DNA of 64,000 bases from Hirudinaria manillensis (taxonomy: Eukaryota > Annelida > Clitellata > Hirudinida > Hirudinidae). Both the position numbers and the translations under genes were made by a program. The notes under the pieces are model-generated. The model was not told the DNA's origin and made no database searches. It saw only the letters and a program-made list of their open reading frames with translations. Below are positions 36,831 through 49,131 of this stretch, piece by piece. The stretch's first letter is position 1; every line of letters starts with the position of its first letter. Location of the stretch: assembly GCA_034509925.1 (NCBI GenBank), contig CM067534.1, positions 6,598,001-6,662,000 on the forward strand, read 5' to 3'.

Positions 36831-38609
36831 TCAGTTGTTGCTTTCAGTTGGAGATACGGATCGAGATCTTGCATGCTTCTTCTGCGGACTGCGGCTGCTC
36901 GAACCCCTCTCTCTCTTTCTGCTCGAGGACTTTTCTCTATCCTCGTCGTCGGCTCTGCCGCAGCTGTGCCTGTCGTTCCTTCCGGGGCTGTCTTTGCGAC
37001 CTCCGCTGCTGCTTCTGCTGTAGCTTCGCGATCTATCTCTCGATCTAGATCCGCTGTGGGAACGCGACCTACAACCCCAAGGTTATTAGCCAGGAAGAAA
37101 TCAAAACTGTGGTAATCAAGTTGTTAATTGCCTTCTTTTTGCATCCATGACCTTTATTTTGCGTCCTTCAAATTCGTATCCATCATATTTTTCAATGGCC
37201 TTTCTAACGTCGGCACTAGAGGCAAACTCCACAACGCTGACAACAAATATGATTAATGAGAAAATGCTAATTAACATGGAATCCAACAAATCATACCCAT
37301 CCCCTGGCCTTATTTTATGGGCATCTGCAAACGTCACCTCACCAACTCTCTTCATCAGGTCTTTCAGATCCTGCATTTTGTAGAATTAGGTTAAAAGAAT
37401 AAACAGGTGTAAATACAAAGCTCAAAGTTCACATAAAAGAGGCATGTTAAAAACATCTACATCATGACAAAAGTTACCTGACTCACACAATAACTCAGAA
37501 AATTTGGGGTGAAGATCAGGCAGGAACCAACTAGTAAATGGTCCTATTGACCTGAGGAGGGTCCTGATAGCTAATTTATATTGGCCCCCATGTTCGGGCT
37601 TTTTATCTAAAGGAGAACCTCTAATGGATTGGAATCCCTCAAACAACAGTGATTTGATTGGGAGGTAGGAGGGAAGGAGGCCACCTTGGGACATCCACAC
37701 CTCTAGCAGGCAAAAGGAAGTGACCCTCAACATATACATTTAGGAAAAAATTCAGCACCCCCGATGTTAATGGTCCTCTCTAGCCAATAAGCTTTCAAAG
37801 AAACAATAAGAAATTATAAGTATTGTGTTAATGGATTGTTTTCTAGGCTTAACTGAAAAATATCCCAAAAATTTAAATTAGAAGCTAATAAAAATGATGA
37901 AAATTTCCCAAAATAATACTTCTCATAGCAATTGCAGTTCTCACCTGCCAAGAAACTCTGCTGGACAAGTTTTCAATAAGAACTCTATTTTCAGTTCTAA
38001 CAGGAGGTGGATTCCTAGGCCTAATTAAAATGCAACAAATTCTTATAATCCAAGCATGCACACAACTTAAGAAAAGAAATACCTAAAATCTGAATATCTT
38101 CCTCTATCTCTCCCAAAACTCCTTCTCATTGGGAAGTTCCCACTCCCTCTTCTTCCACCAAATCCACTTCCACCCCTAGAATCTCTTTTTGAATTAGGGC
38201 TTCTTGCTCTTTCAATCACAACTCTAAATAAAATTTTTAAGGTTGGATCTGGCTTACAAAGCATCACGACCCGCAGTGGTTTCAATGTATTCCAACCTTT
38301 CACCACACAGCTCCTTTCCATTCAAATCGTACACAGCATCATCAGCATCTCTGTCATCCTCAAAATTCTGTTTTATTATCAAATTTGAATAATTAACCTA
38401 GATTGGATCCTTTTAAACTTTAAACTAAATAAAATTAATTATTTTCCTAAGATCACATCGAGGAAAGCCCTCTTTATACAACTTACAACAAATCCATAGC
38501 CATCTTTAAGAGAAACCTCGGTTATTCTTCCGTAACCTTTAAAGAAATTCTCTACGTCTCTTTCTCTCGCATCTCGACTTAGACGCCCAATGTAAACCCG
38601 AACAACCAT
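36831..38609 (-). CDS. SR splicing factor of the SRSF4/5/6 (B52/SRp55) type
   Basis: Exons 38609-38487, 38367-38297, 38223-38083, 38020-37945, 37370-37297, 37236-37132 and 37068-36831 encode 275 residues. It acts in splice-site choice in the nucleus. Seen: RRM1 with RNP2 VYIGRL and RNP1-like KDGYGFVNF; a Gly/Arg linker; and an atypical RRM2 with SWQDLKDLMKRVGEVTFADA, the SR-family signature, plus VVEFASSADVRKAIEKYDG. The C-terminal RS domain starts RSRSHSGSRSRDRSRSYSRS and ends RSRSVSPTESNN. The last intron joins AAGAAG to GC rather than GT (donor GCAATT). The frame across it is exact and no usable GT donor lies close by. Which of SRSF4, 5 or 6 it equals cannot be settled; the short RS tail favours an SRSF5-like size. 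Confidence 0.93.
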
Positions 38610-39422
38610 TACGTTTAGAAAATCAGCAGTACCAAATCAACTCAAATCGCGGCCACGTAAGTAAAATGGAGGCTCATCGAAGTCGTTTGGTTTTTGGTAA
38701 ACGAAATAACATTTTAATTAATATGTGATCGGAGACCAAACTTATAGAAATTTAAATGAGTATTAATATTTAAGTTTATATATATGTTTTTAATTATTTT
38801 ATAGTGAACCAGTTACGGAGTTATTAAAACATTAAATAATTATATTATGTTAGCATGTACACATTCCTATACCCATAAGAATAATGACAAATCTAATTTT
38901 TTTACATTCCTTAATATTAAAGACATTTGTTTAGATGGAACTGGATTTTATTTTAAAATATCCGATGTAATATAAGAATGGCACTTTTTAAAATCATGAA
39001 CCTTAGAATTATCTCAGTGCTCTAAGAACGGGAATCATTTCCCTTTTCTAAAATTGTAGCTAGTAATACTACCAGCCAACACCATGTGGCACAAGCATTA
39101 GTCGATCCGGGACACGATCCCAAAATAGCTGCTGGCTTACTGCAGAATCCCAAGATCCACACACTCTAGGCCACCCAACATAACCTTCTAAATCCATGAA
39201 AGCATAGCTGGACCAGACTGTCAGAAATGAGGATTTTATATTTGGATGATCTCAATATAATCATATGAAACACTGCCCAAGCCATGTCTTACAGTTTGCA
39301 TAATAAATACACCATTCAGGTAACACTTGTTCATGTGACAACAAGCATGAACATACTACCGATATCAATTAAGGTAAAGATGGTTTTGATGTTGTTTATT
39401 AAAACTCTAACAGTCCCATCAT
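38610..39422. other. Promoter of SR factor and 3' flank of RPS10
   Basis: SR factor and RPS10 are on the same strand, so this holds the SR-factor promoter (near 38610-38700) and the RPS10 3' UTR. AT-rich; nothing else recognised. Confidence 0.45.
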
Positions 39423-40054
39423 TTATTCTTGATCTGGCTGTGGCTGAACAGGTCCAGCTCCACGTCCAAAACCTCCCCTCTGTGAAGGAAAGCCATGATT
39501 TAGATTGATTCAACAAATGCATCGCTCAACATGCTTTAACTTACAAAGTTGAAGTTGGCATTGGCACCAGCACCGGCTTCGCCCCTCTTGTCGGGTCCAC
39601 CTGGTCCCCTTCTGTAACCGGGCCTCTCATCACCAGGCATCTTTCCACCTTCGGGGACTCTTGGGCGTGACTTTCCAGCATCAGGTCTGGGAGCCTGAGC
39701 CTGCCTCTTAAGAGTAGTTGGGACAATCTCGGGTGGGAGATGGAGGAACTCCCTAAGGTAAGCAATGCCCTCGTTAGTGAGGCTCCAGTAGTAATGGCGC
39801 CAGCAAAATTGCTCCTTCACATATTTCTTGGAAACGAGAGACTATGAACAAGAACGATTCGTTAATAAATTGTCTGTTCCAATTTCGGACGATAATTGGA
39901 TTCAATTACTAACCTGAACAGCCTTAATGACGTGCAAGTTGGGAACATCAAGTTCGGTGTGCTTGGCGGCATGGAAATCCTTTTTGGCTACGAGAACTCC
40001 CTCTCTAAAGAGGTGCTCATAGATTTTAACACGGTTCTGCTTTGGCATCAACAT
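39423..40054 (-). CDS. RPS10: 40S ribosomal protein S10 (eS10)
   Basis: Exons 40054-39914, 39841-39545 and 39479-39423 encode 164 residues (human 165). eS10 is on the head of the small subunit. Seen: [20 protein letters not shown], the winged-helix core [20 protein letters not shown], the invariant [20 protein letters not shown], and a basic Gly/Arg/Pro tail ending [17 protein letters not shown]. The start codon lies ten bases inside an exon that has a TTTTCAG acceptor, so a non-coding first exon exists upstream. The upstream exon appears to begin with a terminal oligopyrimidine tract, as in most ribosomal protein genes. Confidence 0.98.
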
Positions 40055-40235
40055 CTTGGAGCTGAAAATAAATGATTTCCGGTCAGAAATATGGCGGCCA
40101 CTATGCTAACTCCAAAACAATCGCGACATGAACATAATACGATATGTGAATAAATCGATTTGCACTTTTAATATTTTCTATCCAAAGAGCAACTACTCGC
40201 GAAGTCCTGTTTACGAATTAGAAAAATAGCGCTAC

Positions 40236-40264
40236 CTCACTAGTCGAACCACGAGAGAAAAAGG
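40236..40264 (-). promoter_or_regulatory. RPS10 non-coding first exon with 5'TOP-like start
   Basis: On the minus strand CCTTTTTCTCTC starts near 40264 and is followed by about 17 bases, then GTGAG|GTAGCG, a donor that would pair with the acceptor before the start codon at 40054. A C followed by a pyrimidine run at the 5' end is the terminal oligopyrimidine signal that places ribosomal protein mRNAs under mTOR control. The start site is inferred, not observed. Confidence 0.55.
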
Positions 40265-40603
40265 ATGGTAGTCAGTAAACACTCAAAGAACCAAAAAGAA
40301 CAATGTCCACTAGAGTATATATTAATATAAAAAAATAATATATTAAACAAATATTTAAATACAATTTTATTTATAAAGTAAAACTTATTAATATTTTTTA
40401 AAAAGTTAAATAATAAAAATAGAAAAAATGTTGCTAATGGAAACGATTTATATTTTATAAGAATGTTTTGGCTATCCGTACATTTTGAAGTGCCTTACAC
40501 TTTAATTTATAATGTTATCGTCGATAAAAATAATTTATTTGCAATAGACACTTATTGGAAAAAATACCCAACTTAACTATATCTTAAATTATATACAGAT
40601 ATA
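40265..40603. promoter_or_regulatory. Divergent promoter region, RPS10 / LRRC56
   Basis: Very AT-rich stretch of about 340 bases between the inferred RPS10 start and the LRRC56 start codon. TATATACAG just before the LRRC56 ATG could be an acceptor, so LRRC56 may have a non-coding first exon. Confidence 0.45.
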
Positions 40604-43424
40604 ATGTCAACTTTCAATAATAGTGACGAGGTTAATGTGAATATAAATAAATTAAACTCTGGTTCTGAATCCAGACCATCTAGTGCACTTTTGAGAGGTG
40701 TTAAAATAACTGAATTTAACGAAAATAAAATTAACCCCGAACCGGTAACGTTAGAAGAATTTGATTTTTTTGTCGGTGATGCTTTAAGCCCTGCCAAATT
40801 AGTAAGTTATCTAGATATTTTTTTAAACAAAGGTTATTGTATTGTTCCTTATTTAATTTTAATGGTTGTTAAACATAATTAGAGGGATCTAACTGGATGC
40901 GATAATTTATCTGAAGTCGAGACTTTGGAATTGAAAGTGAACACACTTGGAAAAAGTCTTGGTAATTTTGGAGAGTATTTGCCAAAGTTGAATTTATTGA
41001 AGCTATCACATAGTGTTGTCCCAGTTGTGAGGTAAAGGGAAAATCTTTTATATTATTAGTTATATGGTACAAACCAGACAAACATTAATTTCAATTAAAT
41101 AACTAAAAAAGTTATAAAATAGTGATTGTAAATATTTATTTTTCAAGAATTACATGGATTCTTCTTATATCTACATAAATGTTCTAGGTGTAAATCTATA
41201 ACAATTTATAATTCAGTGAATGTGGATATTTAGGAAATTTTGGTGCTAGTGTTTATTTTCACTTTTTATATTAACTTGGAAACACCTCTAGTGTGAATTT
41301 CATGACATGTAAACACATACTGAGAGTTAAATCAAATTTGAACTTATGCATGAACTTTCATCACATATAGATATAAGGAATTATAGAAATGAATTAAATC
41401 TCCATTTTTTGCCTTTGTTTAAAGGGATCTAGGAAGTTGTTTAAGGAATTTGAGAGTGTTGCACATGTGTAGGTCGGGAGTGACAGACCTCGATGGTCTG
41501 CCCATGTTGGTGTCTCTCAGAGAACTTTACTTGGCTTATAATGACATAACTGATATCAGCAGCTGTGGTCTTCTTGAGCACTTGACGATTCTTGACCTAG
41601 AAGGGTAAGTCAATCTTTTGTGAGCCTGTAATTCAAGATTGATTTAAAATAGATTCTTTTAAAAATAAGTTGCTGATGTTCATTTGTGATGTTAATTTAG
41701 CCAATAATCTCTGATGATATAAAGCTAATTTATAATGTCTGAAATGATTTGATTAATCAACTAATAACATACACAAAAAAATGTTTTTATGACTGCATAT
41801 CAAGAGGTTCTTGTAGAAACAATGTTTCGGACCTGTCTCAACTGTCATTCCTTGGTCTCTGCTCTAACCTAACTAGCCTGACTTTGGAAGGTAATCCATT
41901 GTGCATAAGACCTCAGCACAAGGACTCAAGTAAGGTAAGTAACAGATTCAATAAAAGCAAATATTTGATATTCTTGAAATGATTGTTAGTCATAAATATG
42001 AATTAGAATGTCCATTTTATATCTAAATTTCACATAAATCAATTCAGAGTAGTTAAAATGTGAATGTTTAATATTATTTAATTAATTATCCACAAATTGT
42101 AGGTGAATTACAACTACAGAGAAGCTGTTTTAGATGAAATACCGCAGCTGAAGGTTTTGGACGGGCAGCCAATACCTGTCGATAGCACAAAAGTAGAGCA
42201 TCAAGAAGATGACTCACCAAAATGTGGACAAGAAGTTCATGCAAAAGATTCATGCGATAAGAATCTGCTTGACCTACAAGAAGATTGGGACATGCTGTAT
42301 GATCTGATGGGGGATGACACTGTGGCTGAAGCTGATGAATCACCCCCAAACTATTTTCAGCCCAACGGTCTTTCCTTCGTTTATGATATAATAATTTTTA
42401 ATACCAGTAATAATAGTATCATTATATTATCATTACTGGTGGTTTTTTAGAGTCTTGAAAGTTCACCTTTGTTCCAGGGCGACCCATGACCCAACGACCC
42501 CTAACTTCCCAGTCTTCCATACACAGACCAGGATCTTCGATGAAAGCCGGAGGGTTTAGATCTAACGTACAAAGCATCGGCTCATTTCCAAAATCAGTGC
42601 CACTTGGAAGGTCAGAAGACAACTTCAATAGTTCTGCGACTGCTTTCGATGCTGGAACAACATCTGTTGATTCATTGAAACGAATTTCGACTCCCAGGAC
42701 CTGTTCTTCTATGGAATCAGGAGTTTACTCTGCCTCAAGTTTGTGTCCTTGTAACTGTTTATTATGATAATTGATAATTGTTTAAGTAGTTGAGTGGTTT
42801 TTGCAAATTATGAAACTTAAAGTTCTATCTTCCAATATTGAATATTCCAATATTGCATATTTTATTGAAGCATTTCAGCCAGTGTAATTAATTTGAAATT
42901 AACTTATTTTTGACTTATTATCAGCATCATTAATTGGTTTAGATGTTATGTTAGGTAACTGTTTGTCAGTGATCTCATTGCTACACCTTTTGTAGTTCAC
43001 CAGTTCTTGTTTTGATATGCAGTGTTGTGATCCTAATTGGAAATTCATTTCTTTTGAATTGATGTGTATGTATATTTCTGTATGTATGTATATTTAGATT
43101 TGGAAATCACAACTTTAGAGGATTGTCCATCAGGCATGGTTTTCTGTGGCAACCTCGCTAGGGCCATGAGGTTCAGAAAGCAGCCTACCCCTCTCAAAAA
43201 ACTACTCATGAATGATGATAATGATAGGCACGACCAAGTTGGCAGTAAACATGAACTGCCTTCTTATCCTGAGGTATGGAGTTGCTTAAATTTGCTAGCA
43301 ATTGTGTGTTTCAATGCTCACTTTTGCTAGAAGTATTATTATTGCTGTAAACTTTGTAGTCATCATCACCATCGTCATGACCACTATCGTTAAACAAATA
43401 ATAAAAAAAGATATCTTGAAAGGG

Positions 43425-43472
<48 letters not shown>

Positions 43473-44626
43473 CAGGGAAGAGTCCTTATCCTTGATAAAG
43501 AAGAGGAGTCACATTCATTGGACTCTGATTTGGAGGATATGAGGATTCACATAAAAATGTTTGTGAATAGATTTTTGTGAATAGATACCAACTTCATTTC
43601 ACTTGTAAAAGTTCAGAGTTCAATTGAATCTACTTAGAATCATCATTCAGTGCAATCGCCTCTTGACTGACAGAAATAAGTTTTCTTCCACAGGTCTATT
43701 GAACACATCAAAGCCAAAAAATCGCCCCAAATTTTAAAAATCAGTCACGAAAGAAATTCTGACAATGAAGATGATGCCATTTGTTTGAGTGATGATGATA
43801 ATGATGAAGATGAAGTGACTTCACTTAGAAATGACAAGCCGCTGACTGGTTGCACAAGTGAAAGGGACAGGAAACTGGAATCGCTAGAAAGTTTTGCTGA
43901 TTATTTCATAGGTTCTTTTTTTGTCAGACTTTTAATGAACCATTATTTAAGTCAAAAAAGTGTCTCCTTTTCTCCAATAATTATTTTAATGTTTTCCAAA
44001 CATATTTTTACTGCAGAGTTGTCATCAAATCCTATCGATTTCAAGTCAAAGCAATTTGAAACTGATTCTGACCTGATGAAGCACTTTGACGAAGAAGAAA
44101 AAAATGAGGAAGTAAAAAATTGCAAAGTCAAATGTTTATCAGGAAGTGACGTGAAGTTGAAAAACGATGCCAGGCAACAAAATATCAAAAGATGTAACAA
44201 ACCACTTCTGAATCCTTTGGAGATGCCTTCAAGCTTAGTTTTATCAAATTCAAAGAAGAAGAAAGAATGCCTGAGGTAACTTTATGCTCTTTATCACAAG
44301 TGAAATTAATAAAGTGCAGGTGATGTTTTAAGTATTTGTGCTTGTTTTTGATCTTCATTGTGTTTACAAATCTTCACAAGAGACTATAAGCTTCCTGTGA
44401 ATTGAAACTTTGCAGACTCAATCCATTGCCTCAAACATCCCTTAAACCAGGCCACGACTTCCCGACGAAGGCGTTTCTCAAGCTGCCGACGTTGTCCTCC
44501 GATCCCAGATCTCGGACGCATGCAAATCCGACGATGAAAGGTTCAAGTTCAACTGTGTCCCCTCTCCATCACAAGACTGTCATGAAATCTGCTTCACAAT
44601 TTCTCAGAACAGGAGAAATCAATTGA
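40604..44626 (+). CDS. LRRC56: Leucine-rich repeat-containing protein 56
   Basis: Exons 40604-40801, 40883-41031, 41425-41604, 41817-41934, 42103-42367, 42478-42738, 43098-43273, 43476-43558, 43694-43911, 44017-44275 and 44416-44626 encode about 705 residues. LRRC56 is needed for intraflagellar transport of outer dynein arms in motile cilia. Seen: leucine-rich repeats VETLELKVNTL, LPKLNLLKLSHS, LRNLRVLHMCRSGVTDLDGL, LVSLRELYLAYNDITDISS and LTSLTLEGNPLC, then the cap VNYNYREAVLDEIPQLKVLD typical of this protein. Further on come GRPMTQRPLTS and MVFCGNLARAMRFRK, a stretch I associate with the family, and then a disordered acidic and basic tail. The intron-7 acceptor sits directly after a GATT array. 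The C-terminal tail is long and low in motifs. Confidence 0.92.
43426..43472 (+). repeat. GATT tetranucleotide array next to a splice acceptor
   Basis: About twelve TTGA/GATT units run straight into TTGCAG, the acceptor of LRRC56 exon 8 at 43476. The array therefore replaces the usual polypyrimidine tract. Confidence 0.9.
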
Positions 44627-46442
44627 AATTTCCAAGAAAATACATCACCAGCTGGTCATGACATATGGGACAAAATCATAATTTTGTATAACTTATTCAT
44701 TATGTTGTTTATATATCTATTTATACTACATTCATATGTAATTCTTTTACATAGGATTATTATTTCAATGATGTGGCTGTTTCTAAATTAAAATAGTTTC
44801 TTAAATTCCTAGTTGAATTTGTATTTCAGTGGTCAATAATTTTATTAATTGATCCTCTGTAAACTTGGAGTAAGCTATAATTATTAATTTATCGAGGATA
44901 ATAACGCAACGTTAATATGAATGCAAGAGCTTTGTTAGATAGTCCATTGCCGTTAGCGACATTCATCGCCACCAACCAAAGAATTGTTTTTTTTCGATTT
45001 GCGATACTAAAACGACATCGACATGATATAAAAATTATACATTTTCGGAAAGGTAATAGAATAAACAATTTGAATATGTAAAAATTATAATTATATTGGA
45101 CTTTGTTAGATTCCCAGGTCGATATTTTGCGTGGCCATATATTTGTTTTTCGTTTAATTTGTTATGAACACGAGAAATTCTGATTAATTTGCCAAGGATT
45201 ATGAAAGTAAAGTTAACTAATTAAGGCACACCGTCAATCCGCCCAAACGTTTTCGATGGGGGGAATTATCTCCCCTTTGTGCTTAGGCTCAAACTACGCT
45301 AAATCTGTATCAAATTAAATATAATCATGTAAGGACCAATTAAAAGCAGATCTTTCCCTGGTAGTGGTGATAGATAGCGAAAACAAACATAAGTCATCAA
45401 TTGACTTGTTTGCTTAAATATGGGTGATGTAAACACGACCATAGCTATTTTAAGAAACTGAACCTAACCGAGCAATGAAAACAAACTTTGTGTTACTGCG
45501 TACATGTCACATATGACGTGTAATTGGAAAATTTATTTTAAATTTTAGGTAATGCATCAAAATGAAACGAAGTAAACAATCTTTGGATGCGACATACATC
45601 CTGCACTCCCTTAAATAGATACAAACAATACGGATATTGTTATTTCTTGTTGACCTTCGTATTTGAGATAACAATTTTTTGCAAAAACTGTTTACTCAAG
45701 GTTGACAAATATAAACATTTTTCAGAAATGAGAGAACGTTCATCAAAATATGGAAGGTTGTTTTGAAGATAATTCGAAAATTGATTATCCGATAAAATGG
45801 GGGAAAACAGCTGGTAGTCGAAAAATAAAAATTTAAGATGTGTTCGATAAATGCGCTCGATTTATTCAGGGGAGATGTATTAAAGAAATGAGAGAACCTC
45901 GATTTTGACTTCTAGAACGCAGTAAGCCAGCGATTACAAAAGTCTAAGTACTTCTGGTTTGTGGTAAACAAGTACATTCCAAAGTTCCAGATGTTGTTTT
46001 CTGAACTTTTGTTGGTTTCGTTTGAATTAGATGATGCAAAATAAAGTTACGAATGAGTATTACTTTACAGGAAGTTCGAATTGTTGTGGATGATGCTAAT
46101 CTAGCGTAGAGCTGAATGGTGAAAAATAAAAATAAGCTTGTAATGCTCGCTGGTGCTTGCGTCACTCGTCCCGTGAGTCACGTTCAATGAGGCCATATCA
46201 CGGGGCACACATCGATTGGAAAACAGCAGAGAGAATTCGTCATTGTAGTTCAATATTAAAACTACAAAACCCATACCTGAATATTGCAACTATTTTGTTC
46301 GCATACATTTTAATTAAAATAGTGCAGATTTTTGGGACAAAGACCATGGCAACCATAGAAAGTTGAAGTAGCCGATAGGAATAACAACAAAATAGACTTC
46401 GCAGGAAATATTCCGAGCCACGTACGCGCGTACAAACACGCG
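44627..46442. other. Intergenic region between LRRC56 and 4E-BP
   Basis: LRRC56 3' UTR on the left, 4E-BP upstream region on the right. No exon, RNA gene or mobile element recognised. GC content rises towards the 4E-BP promoter. Confidence 0.45.
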
Positions 46443-46480
46443 CACGTGAACTTTCTACGAAGTAAGGGTCGTCTATAAAA
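46443..46480 (+). promoter_or_regulatory. 4E-BP promoter: E-box CACGTG and TATA box
   Basis: CACGTG at 46443-46448 and TATAAAA at 46474-46480 lie about 200 bases before the 4E-BP start codon. A TATA box here predicts transcription starting near 46505, giving a 5' UTR of about 180 bases. These are the clearest core-promoter elements in the window. Confidence 0.6.
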
Positions 46481-46685
46481 GCGATGAGGCGCGATGCTAA
46501 AACGGAGGCAGTTGGAGAGAAAGTTGGTCTCTTGAGTAGATTTAAGAGATATTTGTTTTTAAGATTTAGAGTGGTCGGGGGTAGGAAGAAGACAGTGACA
46601 GCCGATATCAAAATTGAGTAGGTTTGAAGATTTTGCGCAGAAACTTTTTGAAAAGAAGTGATCCAGTTTTCCTACGCCGACGGTC

Positions 46686-49131
46686 ATGTCAAGTGTTGCC
46701 CACGAATTACCTGCCGTGTCGTCATCAGCTCCAGCTAAGCATATGGTCATCAGGCAAGTGCAGATGGCGGATGCTTATCCTGGAGAATACAGTTCTACAC
46801 CTGGAGGTACCTTATTCTCAACCACACCAGGAGGTGAGAATTTTGCCAACTATGTTGCCTAATTGTAAAATAAGAGTATACTTGGGCCTTGTTCATACAA
46901 TATTTATTCATTAATAATATAAAATACATTTTATATGGAATTTATGAATTTGATTCAAAATTCTAAAAGTGCACCATAAACCAGTTACACTTATCAGTTG
47001 TATCAAACCACTGTGTATCATTTTTGAAACAAAATAGTTCAATTGCCGCAAGATATGCCAGTTGTGCATAAACATGTTCCAACTTTGAATCCGAAATGTG
47101 AGGACATGACATGAGAATCATTACAAATTTAATTGCAACAAATTGCAACATGCCTTTTGATCAAAATATTCAGAGCAATGCATGTGATTTGAGAAATTGA
47201 AATTCTGCCCACTTTAGAGAAGAAACTGAGAGACTTTAATGAGAGAATTGTCTGAAATGAAATTGGTTCAAGCATTGATAAGCCAGACAAAGTTCAGAGT
47301 TCAGCAAAGGTTCAGGATGGGGATATTGTTTTCATAATTTGAAATTACCTGAATCCTGGATAGCATAGATCCTAATTTAGGAGCCTGGAATTTCAGTATG
47401 GATACAACACATACTAGCCATTTGCATTTTTTGAAATGAATTATTATTATGTTTAATTGACAATGACATTTCTCAAAACCAACATTGCCTTTTCATTTAC
47501 AATAGGGATTATAGCTTAAAATATTTTTGGCTGTCAAATATTATTACCTCATAAGAGTGCATTTTGGACTTAAAGTAACAAGAATAGGGATGTGTTTTAT
47601 GATTGCGTCCTTATCCTGATCTTAAAATATGTTTGTTTTCAATTTCTGAGAAAAACACATGTTGTAATATCAGAAAAACAAAATTAGTAATAAAATGGGA
47701 AAATGATGAATTGGATAAATTGGGTCAAAGATTGTCACCCAGTGATTTTACTCAGTCAAATTGGGTTGTTGTTTAGTCCTATTTCTCCAGTACCTTTAAT
47801 TATTTCTTGTTTTTCTTGCTAACAAAAAATATCTTTTACTTTTTTGTGAGATGAAAACACAGAAAATGTATGAAGGGAAATGTTGAGAGACAGTTGAGTT
47901 AATTTTTTTCTTAGGCAGACCCTGATGAGTGCAAAACTATTTATAGCCCACAAAGATGTTAGAATTTTCCAACTATCTGCCTCCTTGTTAATACAAAATT
48001 ATCATCATCATCATGGCCATTAAATGATTTTGAAATTTCTACTATCTAGACCTAAATTACAAGCATTGGTAAATTTTAAACATCATGTGACTCCTAACAT
48101 ACACATTTTTAAAAGAAATTTTAGGTTTACAAAGGCTGAAATAGTATTAATAACTGAATATTTCATTACTTTAATTATTTACAGAGCTTATTTATCTGTT
48201 TTAAATAGATACGGAGCAGTCTCACATAAACATTTAGAGCATCATGTCTTAAGATGCCAATCTCAAAGTCCTGGATGTTTTAGAGATGAATTCGTTAATA
48301 TTTTATGGTCTTAAAACAAAAATAAAACATTATCAATCAAGCCTGAGAATGGTGAAGTCAGAAGTATCTCCATTTTGAATCTAACAGCTTATAAATAAGT
48401 TTTGGTTCAGTCTCTAGGAAAAATGAGAATGACTCATTATCGATGAATTATCATGGCAGGTGTGAGCTTGCAACGAATATTTGTTCTAATATGTGTGGGA
48501 TGCCAGACATTTTGTAACCTTTATTGGCTACATTCTGACCTTCTTAATAGGATATTTAAGTTGTTTAGGGATAAAAAACCTAAATAATCAAATCCACAGC
48601 AAAATGGTCAGAATATTGATTATTATATATTTGTCTTCATGACTTTGAAATTAGTTAATATTGGATTGCATGGTTTGAATGTAGAAAAGAATTTAGAGTT
48701 ACCAAAGCCAACCAAAGTCCAAATTTGATAATTTAATGAATTTTATGAATATTTAAATGAATCTTTTCATTTAATCAAGGAACAAGAATCATCTATGACC
48801 GAGCTTTCCTCATGCAATGCAGAGAATCTCCATTGGCTCGGACTCCGCCTAGCAACCTGCCGATGATACCCGGAGTCACGTGCCCCAAGCAGAAAAAGAA
48901 CCACCACAAAGGCAGCAGTCCTCTGTCTACAAGTCCAAACAAATCCAGTTCATCCAAGAACAAATTTCATGCTCAAGGTTCTACACTAGTTCAGAAGGAA
49001 CAATTTATTTGTGCCTTAAGCTAATGCATCAGATTAGTTTTACACACAAAATATTTCCAGGTGCACAGTCCCACCATCATGCTGCTCAACAATGCCATGG
49101 TGAAGATGCTCAGTTCCACATGGACCTGTAG
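46686..49131 (+). CDS. EIF4EBP: eIF4E-binding protein (4E-BP)
   Basis: Exons 46686-46833, 48780-48977 and 49061-49131 encode 138 residues. 4E-BP binds the cap-binding protein eIF4E and blocks translation until phosphorylated by mTORC1. Seen: the two phosphorylation repeats STPGGT (about 37-42) and STTPGGT (45-51), the eIF4E-binding motif YDRAFLM (55-61, Y-x4-L-phi), later sites ESP and [13 protein letters not shown], and the C-terminal TOS motif FHMDL (134-138) that binds Raptor. A lysine- and serine-rich stretch after the IPGVT block is longer than in vertebrates. I see no clear RAIP motif near the N-terminus. The second intron is phase 1, and only that reading gives the TOS end. AATAAA lies at 49562. 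Confidence 0.95.

Noticed and set aside
36375-36874. Two minus-strand ORFs after the SR-factor coding end
   Set aside because: One overlaps the RS-domain exon in another frame and the other lies in the 3' UTR. Neither has a motif.
43426-43472. Repeat array considered as a CRISPR-like array
   Set aside because: It is a simple tetranucleotide microsatellite without spacers, in an animal intron.
48024-48314. 96-codon ORF in intron 1 of 4E-BP
   Set aside because: No recognisable domain, AT-rich codons, and no sign of its own promoter or second exon.
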